DNA of 64,000 nucleotides, taken from Mercurialis annua. Taxonomy: Eukaryota > Streptophyta > Magnoliopsida > Malpighiales > Euphorbiaceae. The first letter of the stretch is position 1. Each line of letters starts with the position of its first letter. Made by a program: the position numbers and the translations under genes. The notes beneath the pieces are model-generated. The model was not told the DNA's origin and ran no database searches. It was given only the letters and a program-made list of their open reading frames with translations. Of this stretch, positions 1 to 9,430 are shown one piece after another. The stretch is taken from contig NC_065572.1 of NCBI RefSeq assembly GCF_937616625.2, positions 56,345,653 through 56,409,652 of the forward strand. Reading direction: 5' to 3'.

Positions 1-486
1 ACTAGAAGATCCAGCCACCTTAGGAATCAAAACCATGAAAGAGGAGTTAATACCTTTAGGCAAGATATTGAATCGAAAAAACCCAGAGAAGAAATCAACA
101 ATTGCATCCTTCATAATAGGCCAAGCTCTCCGGTAAAAAAAAAAAAGTTGAACCCGTCAGGTCCTGGTGCTTTTTTTCGCCACAAGAACAAAGAGCACCA
201 AAAATCTCACTCTCCATGAACAGTCTATTCAGAATGTCAGCCTGCGAAACCGTAACTTTTGAAAAGTCAGACCCAATAAATCATAGGCAACACTATCACT
301 TTGACTGTAAAGAGAGCTAAAGAAATCCCTGATATGAAATCTGATATCCTTTGGCTCAACAAAAGTAGTGTCTCCCACTTGAATAGAAAAAATGTGGTTG
401 TTTCTATAATGCGTAGAAGCCACACTATGAAAAAACTTGGTATTTATGTCCCCCTCAACATTCCATCGCAACCTGGACTTCTGAAC
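1..486 (-). pseudogene. LINE ORF2 reverse transcriptase, N-terminal blocks (truncated)
   Basis: Continues the linker in the same frame after one in-frame stop near 487. The stretch from 229 to 486 contains the F-F-H-S segment typical of the region just upstream of the RT core. Further down the minus strand, at about 150-180, lies the A-P-G-P-D-G-F motif of RT block 1. It is followed by a run of T residues (the plus strand reads a run of A at about 136-148), which breaks the frame. Sequence resuming at 1-130 resembles the next RT block. The palm catalytic motif (F/Y-x-D-D) would lie outside the window. Confidence 0.8.
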
Positions 487-1560
487 CTATAAAGAGTCCA
501 CTCTTCTCTCAGCCGTCCATAATTCCGTTTTTATCTTGCTAATATCGTATTTTTCAGCCTCAGTGAGTAACCCAGATTCTGCAACAATTTCCTTAACAAG
601 AATTTCTTGAGAAAGCTCCTTAATACGTTTATTTTGGTCACCAAAAACGTCAGAATTCCATTTTTTAATTTTTTGTCTCAATTCTCTTAATCTCTGAATG
701 AGATTTGGAGAATTTAAATAAATCAAACCCCAACTCTCAGCAACAAAACTGCTAAAATCCTCATGCTCCCACCAAGAATCAACAGAGCGAAAAGACTTAG
801 GTCCCAATCAAAAACATTAGCACTACGAAAAAGAATAGGGACGTGATCAGACTGATCTCTAGGCTAAGAAGTAAGTGACATTTGCGGCCAGATAGGCCCG
901 GCGGTAGCTGAAATCAAACATCTGTCTATACGCGACTTAGAGATTGAATTTTTCCAAGTAAAGTGTCTTCCCTGAAGGGGGAGATCCAGCAGCTCACAAT
1001 TATTAACAAAATCACGAAAAGCCAACATCGAAGGAGTAAAACCCGGACTATTCCACCTATCCTCTGGAAAAAGAGTCTCATTAAAATCTCCACTGATAAA
1101 AATAGTTCCTTGGAAACCCATAAGATGCGAAAGCTCCTCCCAAAATAACAATCGTTCAGAAGTAGTATTACTTGCATAAACACGAATATGTCAGTACCGA
1201 ATAAAATCAAAGACAAAATCAAGTGCAATCCATCAAGAACCCTTAGTAATCGTGGCATTACTAATCAGACCAGAGTTCCAGATAAGGACTAAACCACCTG
1301 AAGCACCCACAGAAGGAATCCAATCATAACCAAAGTCCAAGTTAGGCCATAAATTGTTAATAAGAAAATTGTCAACAATTTCTTTTTTGGACTCCACAAG
1401 ACCAAAAAACAATAAGTCGTGTGTAGCAACCATTTGACGGATGAACTTCTGCTTTCTATTGTTTAACAAACCTCCTCTGCAACTCCATGAAACAAAAGAT
1501 AAGGGCAAAGACATGGACATGAAAAAAACCTCGAAAGGAAAAAGAACCTTAGTTTTGCTG
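487..1560 (-). pseudogene. LINE ORF2 endonuclease domain and linker (broken)
   Basis: APE-like endonuclease of a plant L1 LINE, which nicks the target DNA for target-primed reverse transcription. Motifs visible on the minus strand are S-W-x-C-R-G near the N terminus (about 1500), G-A-S-G-G-L near 1290, the catalytic G-D-F-N-E near 1085, R-I-D-R near 930, and S-D-H, supplying the catalytic histidine, near 850. The piece from 487 to 807 is the tryptophan-rich linker leading to reverse transcriptase. The endonuclease pieces (864-1151 and 1233-1643) share one frame but are split by stops near 1233 and 1190. The linker is in a different frame, so a frameshift lies between 864 and 807. Confidence 0.85.
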
Positions 1561-2025
1561 AATTCCAGTTGTAGAACCCATTTTTTGCGCCAATTTGCGC
1601 AAAGTTGCTGATCTGGTTTCTCGTTGTAAGATACCCAGATCATGCCCGATTTGCCGTGTCTTGCTTACCTTATCTTCTTGTGATGATACCTCAGAAGAAT
1701 CTTTTCTAACACCGTTGATTCTATTCATGTTGGCGATATCCGCATCCGATAAGTCGTCACCACCAGTCCCCTCAGTATTAGAACATGATAGAATGTCTCC
1801 CAGTTTATCAATTTTCTTCTTCTGTTTTTTGCTAGATGTTGCAGATATACCACCAAGCACCTCTGTCATATCTGAATCCTGCAAAGCTCCATTTTCAACA
1901 CCTATCGGTTCATCAACCTGTTCCTCTATTACCACATTATTTGCTGTAAAACCAGTCAATTCCGTAACTCCCTGTTCCGCACATGTCGGTTCATCAATAA
2001 CTGCACTCTTAGCTGCCACAACCAT
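1549..2025 (-). pseudogene. LINE ORF1-like C-terminal region
   Basis: A 158-codon open stretch immediately upstream of the endonuclease on the minus strand. It is rich in Asp, Glu, Ser, Val and Thr, with one basic cluster (K-K-Q-K-K-K) and no zinc knuckle that I can see. Position and composition fit the variable tail of a plant LINE ORF1, or the ORF1-ORF2 linker. Its 3' end overlaps the start of the endonuclease piece in another frame. The assignment rests on context; alone the sequence would be unrecognisable. Confidence 0.5.
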
Positions 2026-2154
2026 TCGAGCAGCAACCCGTTAATCATCCTGATCAGTAGCAGCTGTAAGTTGCTCATCAATGACCATTTTTTTTGCACC
2101 CAGTTCATCTACAATTAAAGTATGCTGCTGATCCTCCAAAACCTGCTAATTAAT

Positions 2155-2769
2155 AAAATAAAATATCATTATAAAATAATTAAACTAATATTATTTCTTT
2201 GCTTGGCATGTGACTCATAATGTGATAATATTTTCTTTTATTTTTTATTTGTTGGAATTAATTCTATCAAATATTAACTTAAGATAAATGATATTTTACT
2301 TGATAAAATAGATTATTATTAAACTAGTATTATTATTGCAATACAAAAGTTCATGTTTTTAATTTAATTATTCATTATTAATTAATTAAAAGAATACAAT
2401 TTAATTATGTAAAAATATGAGATAATATTATGGTGAGTTGGTAGGTAAAATGATAAAATGGCGAGTTGGTAGGTAAAATGATAAAATAATGAGTTGGTAG
2501 GTAAAAATAATATAATGATGAGTTTTGTACATTAAATAGTTGTGTGTGAAATATTTTGTAGGAGAAATTATTTTTGGAGATAATCTTGTAAAATAAAATT
2601 CTGTTCAGAATATATAATGAGATGTTGGAGAAAATTAAATACTTTTAGCTAGTATATTATAGTTTGGATAGACATGTCAACCTTATCAAATGGCAAAACT
2701 ACATGAAATTTACCAAGCTATTCAGAAAAAAAAGAGTTAACCTCATAACAATTCCAACAAAAATCTTCT
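2155..2769. repeat. Repeat X, copy A (truncated)
   Basis: AT-rich sequence with recognisable relatives at about 20190-20800, 22130-22980, 30770-30920, 48360-48960 and, inverted, 32640-32900. Landmarks are the block around 2190-2230 (T-G-G-C-A-T-G-T-G-A-C-T-C), three tandem copies of GAGTTGGTAGGTAAAA at about 2433-2505, and the segment near 2680-2750. The left side is cut by the LINE and the right side by the CACTA end at 2770. No coding potential was recognised. Class unknown. Confidence 0.7.
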
Positions 2770-2796
2770 CACTTTAACAAATCTGGTCTTTAGCGG

Positions 2797-3095
2797 CGGT
2801 TTAAAAGCACTCTAGGGGCGGTTTTAACCGTCTCTACAAAACATAGAGACGGTTTTCGCAACCGTCTCAAAAGAGTCGTTTTTTTAACTGTCGCTATATT
2901 TTAGAGATGGCTATGACAACCGCCGGAGTAGGTCTTATTGTATCTACATTTTGTAGAGGCGGTTAAAACCGTCTCTACGAGCTAACCATTAATAACCACA
3001 ATTTTACATATAATGACGGTTGGATGAACTGTCAGGATAGTTGCAATTTATAGGGGCACAATTTATAGGGGCGGTCATGACTGTCCCTTTAAGCT
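2797..3095. repeat. CACTA subterminal repeat zone
   Basis: At least eight copies, in both orientations, of a short motif around GAGACGGTT or its complement lie within about 300 bp, for example near 2822, 2846, 2863, 2905, 2955 and 2970. In known CACTA elements such subterminal arrays bind the transposase. That is family knowledge and is not shown here. Confidence 0.75.
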
Positions 3096-4389
3096 AAATT
3101 GGATTTTTTTGAATATTATTTGCATAATAAAAATAAGTTCAGAAATTTACAATTATAATGTCTATTCTGTGCCTTCAAATAAACATTTTCATCTGAGAGA
3201 CTAGCTTTAGAATGTCTTGTTTGAAAGAAACCAAAAGAAAAAATATCTCAGACTTTTTCATTAAGCTAATCTCTTTCTTTTTCATTTTGTATCGTCTTTT
3301 GGTCCTTGGCGTTCTCTAAATCTTCAAATTGATCTCATAGTTCAAAACGTAAAATTTCATTCCATTCCATTCTGACTCTGCATCATCTATATTCAGCTTT
3401 CTGCATTTAACACTTGGTCTCTTAGAAGACATCAAAACAAAATAAAAATGCAATATTTAATCACATAAATAGTAACATTAATTCAAATGAATTTTTACTA
3501 AAACAGAATGGCCGTAAACAGATCACAACAAAAGGACAATCACCCAAAACACTAAATTTCAATCATAAGAACAGAACATCACATAACATCATCAGACACA
3601 AAACACAGCCATATAGTTTTAGATTCACAGAAATTTGTAAATGCTTTCATTCTGTAGTGTTCGTTTTAGTGCACAAATGCATTGATTTTGCAAACAAAAT
3701 GAGCCACATTCAAGTAATATACTATTTCAGAAAATGATAACTTACCTTACCAGTAGAGGATCCATAACAAGAATATCATAATGGCTATATCAAGCTTCAT
3801 TGCTACCAAAATCTTGACTTCAATGCGATGAAACTTCATGTTGCACATTTCTAGCGCTACCATGATCACTAAACTGGAAATTTACAATATTAAATCAAGA
3901 GCTGACAACGCAAACCCCACAAATGCACACCATTTAAACTATCTAGCTGGCCAAAGACCGTGCACGGGAAGAAACAGAGTAATAATGTAATGTGTTGCGA
4001 ATTTTAGAACCAAACACAAATGTACAGTCCCCCATACCAAATTATACCAATCCATTTTAAATACTCTTCAATTTGGTTGTAAGACTAAAGAAAATGTAAA
4101 TAACATGATTGAACAAACACAAAAGAAAAATAATTATGCAATAATACTAATCTCAGTGTATGAACTATAAAGAATCTTGAAGATTATGAGAGCTTCAGCG
4201 AGAAGATTATTATTCGGTATCTGCTGCTTAAGCTGCCATGCAAATGCAATGCAAGAATCACATAAAGAAGCAGAGCTTGATCTGAGCTAAACTATTAATA
4301 TATAGATGAACTAAAAACAGAAAGAACCAATGAGTCAGTGATAATTTAATCTATTTTATTTAGTGGTAAGATTTTATTAGTTTATTATA

Positions 4390-4696
4390 GGGATAATATC
4401 AAAAAAATTCACGAACTTTACATATTTTTTTATTTTAATCACGCAGGTAAATTTATCATTTTCATACATGAACTACCACTTTTTCCCAAATTCATACACG
4501 GTGCTGAGGTGTCACGGATCCATTGGTGTAATTTGCTGAGGTGGAGGTCATTTTACACCAATAAACGAGTGCCACCTCAGCGTCGTGTATGAATTTGAGA
4601 AAAAGTGGTAGTTCGTGCATGAAAATGACAAAAGTTAAACTGCGTGATTAAAATGAAAAAACATGTAAAGTTCGTGATTTTGTTTGACATTAACCC
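4390..4696. mobile_element. MULE-like MITE, family F1
   Basis: A 307-bp element bounded by inverted repeats that begin GGGATAATATC on the left and end in the complement GACATTAACCC on the right, with the shared inner motif ATTCACGAACTTTACA. It is flanked by a perfect 9-bp direct repeat TTTATTATA (4381-4389 and 4697-4705), as expected for Mutator-like insertions. The interior has a second inverted repeat around GTGCTGAGGTG / CACCTCAGC. No coding capacity. A related copy lies at 22308-22612. Confidence 0.9.
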
Positions 4697-5579
4697 TTTA
4701 TTATATAATGAAAGATTCTTCCCTAAGCATTAATACAACATAATTTATCAACCGAATTACTACAAGTCAAAAAATTATTTCAGCCCAATTGGATTTGATA
4801 TGAATGCACATCATACCTATTAGGTTAATTTGTTACAGAATCACATGAACAAGCTGCATTCTATAACAATCATAAAAGCACAAAGCAATGTCACAACAGC
4901 GCTCTAATTGCAACTTGTAAGTAGTGGTGAACAAACCGTCGGTTTAAATGATCTTTTTAACAAAACTGACCGAATTAATAACTTTAATCAAAACTGCCAG
5001 ACACAAAATCTTAAAAACACAATATGAACCGATCGAATTAGTTGGTTACATTGATCAAACCGATAAACTTATATTAAATATTTGCTCAACCAAATTTCAA
5101 AACACCTAACTGTAATCAAACTGCAACCTTCTAAAAACTGAATCAACTAAACTAACCTAAATAACAATAAAATACCTTATTGCAAACCAAGCTGCCAATC
5201 TTGATGATATCACATTGCACTTCATCATTCAAAATTTTGATAGCCTATCATCATTTATTATAGACCAACTCATTAAGCCAATAACATCAATCTATACGAC
5301 AAAAAATGATTATTTAAAGTAACATAACAACACATTGGTACCTGAGGAGCAGGAACACTCCTTGATAGAAGCTTAAATAAGATCCCTAACTTTGACAATC
5401 ATATAAGGATCTCTAGTTTTTCTTGTAGTTGAAACCGTCATCGACCCCTCAACCTAATCAGCACGCAGATATTCAAAATCAATCAATTGAACTAAATTGC
5501 ACAATAATTTGACTAATTTAGAGAATTGAAAAACTAAAATAAAACTAGCAGTAGAAAAACTTCATACCAGTTTCTAATC

Positions 5580-5815
5580 GTCTTCATAGAAACCACTTCG
5601 AATCCAAGTAGGCTGCTCATTCTCATCAAAAGCTTGATCACTCAAAGATACTAGGTTCGTATCATCTTATTCATTCTCTTTACCCATATCATACACATCC
5701 CTTGGAGAAACCCTCATAACGACATGCCAATTCACATTTTTAGGATCTTCCACATAAAACACTTGCTCAACTTGAGAAGAGTACAAACGGGTCAGTTTCA
5801 ATTCTTGCACCCGTA
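5580..5815 (-). pseudogene. CACTA transposase C-terminal (DUF4216-like) relic
   Basis: The minus-strand translation from about 5815 down to 5580 gives the block Q-V-F-Y-V-E-D-P-K-N followed by W-H-V-V, R-V-S-P-R-D-V-Y-D-M and an acidic tail. This matches my memory of the conserved C-terminal domain that follows the Tnp2 transposase core in plant CACTA elements. One in-frame stop lies in the tail near 5680. Upstream exons were not found within the window, so only a fragment remains. It supports the CACTA assignment made from the terminus at 2770. Confidence 0.75.
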
Positions 5816-5829
5816 TGTATTTGACGAGA

Positions 5830-6307
5830 AAAATTCAAAAGAGTAAAACCACAAAACATCCAAACAAAGTAAAACAATTCATTTTATATCCGGAGATACT
5901 TTAATAAACTAAATTTACCATTTTAAAAATAAGTGAACTCAAACTTAGCTTAAAAACTCACTTAAGCGCAAAACTAGTTAGTTGCTGCAATTAACAGAAA
6001 TGTACAACTTAAAACATCATCCAATATAAACAACTTATATAGATCAGTAGGTATATCTCATATAACAACTAAAACAATTTAGGGTCAAATCCAAAATTAA
6101 GCCAAAGCACTCAAATAATCAAATTTGGCAATTTTGCCGAAAATTGCCTAAACTAGCCAAACGATTCAAAACCAACAATCGATGAATCAAAGTATGTTAA
6201 TGATGATTTAAAAACATTAAAACATCATATATAATATATTAGATCAGTAGGTATAGCATTTGAAAACCATTTTGCAATCGTAGCGTTTAACTTCCATAAA
6301 ATTGATA
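5830..6307. other. AT-rich stretch left of the LTR element
   Basis: No gene seen. It contains two imperfect direct repeats built around TAGATCAGTAGGTATA (near 6038 and 6240), about 200 bp apart. Together with 16997-17082 and 18169-19204 it may once have been one continuous LTR-like relic before the 10.7-kb element and the MULE inserted, but that is an inference. Confidence 0.4.
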
Positions 6308-7318
6308 ATTTCTGTAATACCCCGTAATTTTAAGTAATTAGAATATGCCACGAGGTCAAATTGGAGTAATCAAAATATTAAAAATAATATTTTGTGGGTT
6401 CGAATATTAAGAAAAATATTCGGAAAGACTAAATTTAATAGTCAAAAGATAATAGTAGGTTTGACTATTTAAGATTATTAAATCACGGGAAGTGATTTAA
6501 TAGATTCGGAATACGTAAATTAAATTTAAACGTAAATTTAATTTATACGAATCCGTAAAAGAGTATCGTAATAATAGGAGTTTAAAATTTAAATCGGGAA
6601 TTTAAATTTTAATAAACGAGTGTGAACGGGAGTAATAAATTTGAAAATACTCTTTAGTGTCGTATAAATTGATATATTGATAATTAAAATATCAATGTAC
6701 CACTCTAAATGGAGAGTTTAAGATTTCGGACAAAACCCCGAAATTAGAATGTCGAAACTCGGAAAGCTTGACGAGTTATGGACGAATATAAATTAAGATA
6801 TATATATAAATATATATATTAAATAAAATAAAATAAAAAGAAAATAAAAAGAATGAGGCGGTGGAGAAGTGGGCGCCAAGTTGGAAAAATATCCATATTG
6901 ATCCCTGAACTTTTAACTTTAATTAGTTTCAGTTATAAACTAATTAAATGTTATTAGTTGGTCTAAATTAAATATAAAATCATATATAAGTCCCGAGCGA
7001 ATAATTTTGGTGTCATTATTCGCGAAATAATTCGAAGAAGCTACGGTTCAATTTTCATTAAATTTAGACGTAGTAATTTTATTTAAGTGGGACTGATTTA
7101 GACCTAATAAATCTTTGGAGATTTATTTAAAATAAAATATAAGTTGGATGCGAATAAAAATTATATTTTTATTCGTTTTATATTTTATTGGATTTTTGGG
7201 TAAAGTTTGACGGAATTTAGAATTAGTCTCCGTTTGGGCTACGGACGACTAATTAAAATTAGAGTTAAAGTGCATGATTGAGCTAGTACCTAATGGTACT
7301 TTAGCCAAATCATTTCTC

Positions 7319-7326
7319 TATAAATA
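7319..7326 (+). promoter_or_regulatory. TATA box of the LTR promoter
   Basis: TATAAATA in the context CTCTATAAATAGAG, about 1 kb into the LTR and followed by a GC-rich leader. The 3' LTR has the identical box at 14998-15005, and the minus-strand solo LTR at 38266-41820 has a related TATA-like segment near 40385. Position and context suit the Pol II promoter driving the retrotransposon transcript. Confidence 0.7.
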
Positions 7327-7584
7327 GAGAAGAGGGGCAGCCTCACTTCCTTGCGTAGGGAAGGAGGGACCTGCTTGCTAGGCTTAGCAAGCAGAGGTGA
7401 GACGGTGCCGGCGCGGCGCGATCCGATTTCGCGATTCCGACTTCGATTTCTTCGGTAGTCCGGTAGTACGAGGTAATAATCGATAATTAGTAATCGATTA
7501 AATAGAAAATAAATTAAAATATTATAAACGTAGGAAGCACGTCGGGAATCGGCCCGGGAACGAAGTTCCGAGGGTGGCCTGACG

Positions 7585-7730
7585 GTGTACACGAACGTAC
7601 ACAAAAGTGCACGAACGTGTACCAAGTGCACGAACGTGTACCATGTGCACGAACGTGCATTGGCCAAGGGTTGTGCACGAACGTGCACAGGCAGTGCACG
7701 AACGTGTACAGGCCCTACACGGACGCGTAG
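7585..7730 (+). repeat. Array of seven short hairpins (CACGAACGTG core)
   Basis: Seven inverted repeats of 16-18 bp, for example at 7585-7602, 7607-7622, 7626-7641, 7645-7660, 7673-7688, 7694-7709 and 7715-7730. The typical unit is GTGCACGAACGTGCAC. Arms vary between units, often with G:T-compatible or paired changes, while the core stays. The 3' LTR repeats the array at 15264-15409. It lies in the presumed transcribed leader. Confidence 0.85.
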
Positions 7731-8419
7731 TCCAACTCCGAAGGGGTCTTTTCAGGCGGCGAATCCGAGGGGACTTCGCCTAGTAGGACGGTGTGTTTAC
7801 CGTCAGTCAATAAATGTTTAAAGGTGAACATTTTAAAATGATATAAGTCTATACGTTAAAACGATACGACGTTTTAACTAGGCTTTACATTAATCAAAGT
7901 GATTAATATTAAAAGGACTATAAGTCCATACCAAGAGTGGTATTATATATTGAACGAGAAGTTCAATATTGAGATTAGTTTATATGCGATATTTATAGTG
8001 TCAGAGTTTGTTTATTGAGTCTATCGTTTATACGATAGGACTAGAGTTAAAATTCAATGTCTAATGTGTTTTGACATTTGAATTTTAATTAGATCCGACG
8101 AGTGGTCGATCTAGTGAGCCAAACACCAACGTGTTTGACTGACAAGCTTGCTTGGAGCTTACGTTTTAAAAAAAATGGGGACGACAGTACTGTGAGTTTT
8201 ACTTTGTGGTTTTTACTTTTGAATATTTATATTTAAACTGTTTTTAAATAACAAATCGCACTAGTATAACTTAACCATGAAAGATCCATTGGAACAAGCT
8301 TCCTATTGGTTGTCAATAGGACTGTGTGATCACCAGTAGTGTCTCGATACGAGCCTGTGTCTGACATAGAGGTCAGTTAATGTCATTGGGCGTTGGAAGT
8401 GCTAGCGACCCTGACTTAA

Positions 8420-8534
8420 CAGTCTGAGACGGCAGTAACGGTTACGGTCACAGGCAGTACTGTGATGGCAGTTTCACGGTTACGGTCCAGACACCCGGCT
8501 TAGACGGCAGTGATTCAGTTCACGGTCTAAGGCC
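8420..8534 (+). repeat. Second LTR array (GGCAGT...ACGGTC units)
   Basis: Three units that start GACGGCAGT or GATGGCAGT and end ACGGTC, at 8428-8449, 8464-8487 and 8503-8527. The last is enclosed by a stem of about nine paired bases (GGCTTAGAC / GTCTAAGGCC). The same array appears in the 3' LTR and, inverted, in the solo LTR around 39045-39165. Confidence 0.7.
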
Positions 8535-9314
8535 TATATTGTGTAGGTTGAGACCCATACAATAGTCTGTCTTGTAGGGTTTCATCTGGATCGACTAATT
8601 GGTAATATTTTACATATACAAATGTTTATGTATTTGCGATTTGAATATTCAACTGTAAAATTGTAGACTCACTCAGAAATATTTATATTTCTGACCCTCC
8701 CCAATGTTCACTTTTCAGGTAATCAAGTACGAGGTCGGACTTCCATAATAATTCTGGAAGTCAATGTCAGTCATACCTCTAGAGCTGCAAGTAGTTGGGT
8801 ACTGGGAAGTCTGTCTTTCTATTTACAGCAGTTCAAACTATCTTGATAAACTCTGATTTGAACTACTGTATATATATATATGATTGAAAAGCTGCGTGTT
8901 TTCTTAAATGCTTTAACCAGTTGTTTGAGAGATACACTGGTTTCATATTTTTAGCATTTTAGGATTGTATTGGAAACAGAGCATGTACGTCATATGAGAT
9001 TGATGTTTGCGTTCTGGTTTCTTGAAATACAATCGGGGTTTTAAGAACCCAGTTTTCAGAAATGTGTTTTCGTTAAACGAGAAAAGGTTTTAACGGTATT
9101 TTCTGAAAACAGATCATACGTGATGTATGGTCTTGAATTACGATCGCGTTTTTAATAAAGGTGTTAAAGTATTTATGCAACGAGGTTGCAAACCTTATTA
9201 TGTTTTAAAACGCGAAAAATTTATAAAGGATTTTAGGCTTACTACGGGTTTCGGAGCAACCACTCCCATTCCCTAGCGCCGGTCGTGATCCATGAATTTG
9301 GGTCGTGACAAAGT

Positions 9315-9326
9315 TGGTATCAGAGC
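9315..9326 (+). other. Primer binding site (initiator-Met tRNA)
   Basis: TGGTATCAGAGC begins 5 bp after the 5' LTR end at 9310. It is the standard plant retrotransposon primer site complementary to the 3' end of initiator methionine tRNA. Confidence 0.93.
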
Positions 9327-9430
9327 AATGGTTCTCGGACTTGAGAATTTAAAAACATTGCTGATACGTGTCAAGTAAGTCGTGTATGCAATGGTTCTCG
9401 GACTTGAGAATTTAAAAACATTGCTGATAC
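9325..9430 (+). repeat. 43-bp direct duplication next to the primer site
   Basis: A 43-bp segment starting GCAATGGTTCTCGGAC occurs at 9325-9367 and again, apparently identical, at 9388-9430, with a 63-bp period. The first copy overlaps the end of the primer site, so the duplication arose just inside the element. Confidence 0.9.

Larger units (their letters stand above)
1..2150 (-). mobile_element. L1-type LINE, 5' part, degenerate and cut by the window edge
   Basis: A non-LTR retrotransposon read on the minus strand, with its 5' side near 2150 and its 3' side beyond position 1. In order it shows an acidic, lysine-containing ORF1-like tail, an endonuclease domain, a linker and the first reverse transcriptase blocks (an A-P-G-P-D-G-F motif at about 150-180). 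In-frame stops and at least one frameshift break the reading frame, so this copy should be immobile. Its right end abuts a truncated copy of repeat X, which suggests the LINE landed in or next to X. The 3' poly(A) and target duplication lie outside the window. Class confidence is high; family is not determined. Confidence 0.88.
2770..6307 (-). mobile_element. CACTA (En/Spm) DNA transposon, 3' portion, interrupted
   Basis: The left boundary is CACTTTAACAAATCTGG at 2770, a degenerate CACTA terminal repeat. It is followed by a subterminal zone dense in GAGACGGTT/AACCGTCTC motifs, and a transposase C-terminal relic lies at 5580-5815 on the minus strand. The X repeat reads up to TCT at 2767-2769, fitting insertion of the CACTA into X, but the second 3-bp target copy was not found. 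The right side is interrupted by the LTR element at 6313 and I could not locate the other terminus. Sequence from 3100 to 5580 has no recognised coding domain other than the MITE at 4390-4696. Confidence 0.7.
6313..9310 (+). repeat. 5' LTR of the LARD-like element
   Basis: It begins TGTAATACCCCG and ends GGGTCGTGACA. In order it has an AT-rich U3, a TATA box at 7319-7326, a GC-rich leader, a hairpin array at 7585-7730, a second repeat array at 8420-8534, and a conserved terminal block (9235-9310) shared with other LTRs in the window. The antisense ORF of 132 codons across the array is an artefact of the repeat and is not called as a gene. Confidence 0.95.

Noticed and set aside
7290..7688. 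Antisense ORF of 132 codons in the LARD LTR (and its copy at 14969-15367)
   Set aside because: Its N-terminal part is the translated hairpin array, with repeated V-R-A and T-F-V units, and the identical copy exists only because the LTR is duplicated. No domain and no start context.
7585..7730. Regularly spaced repeats that might suggest a CRISPR array
   Set aside because: Units are 16-18 bp palindromes with spacers of only a few bases, inside a plant LTR and without cas genes.
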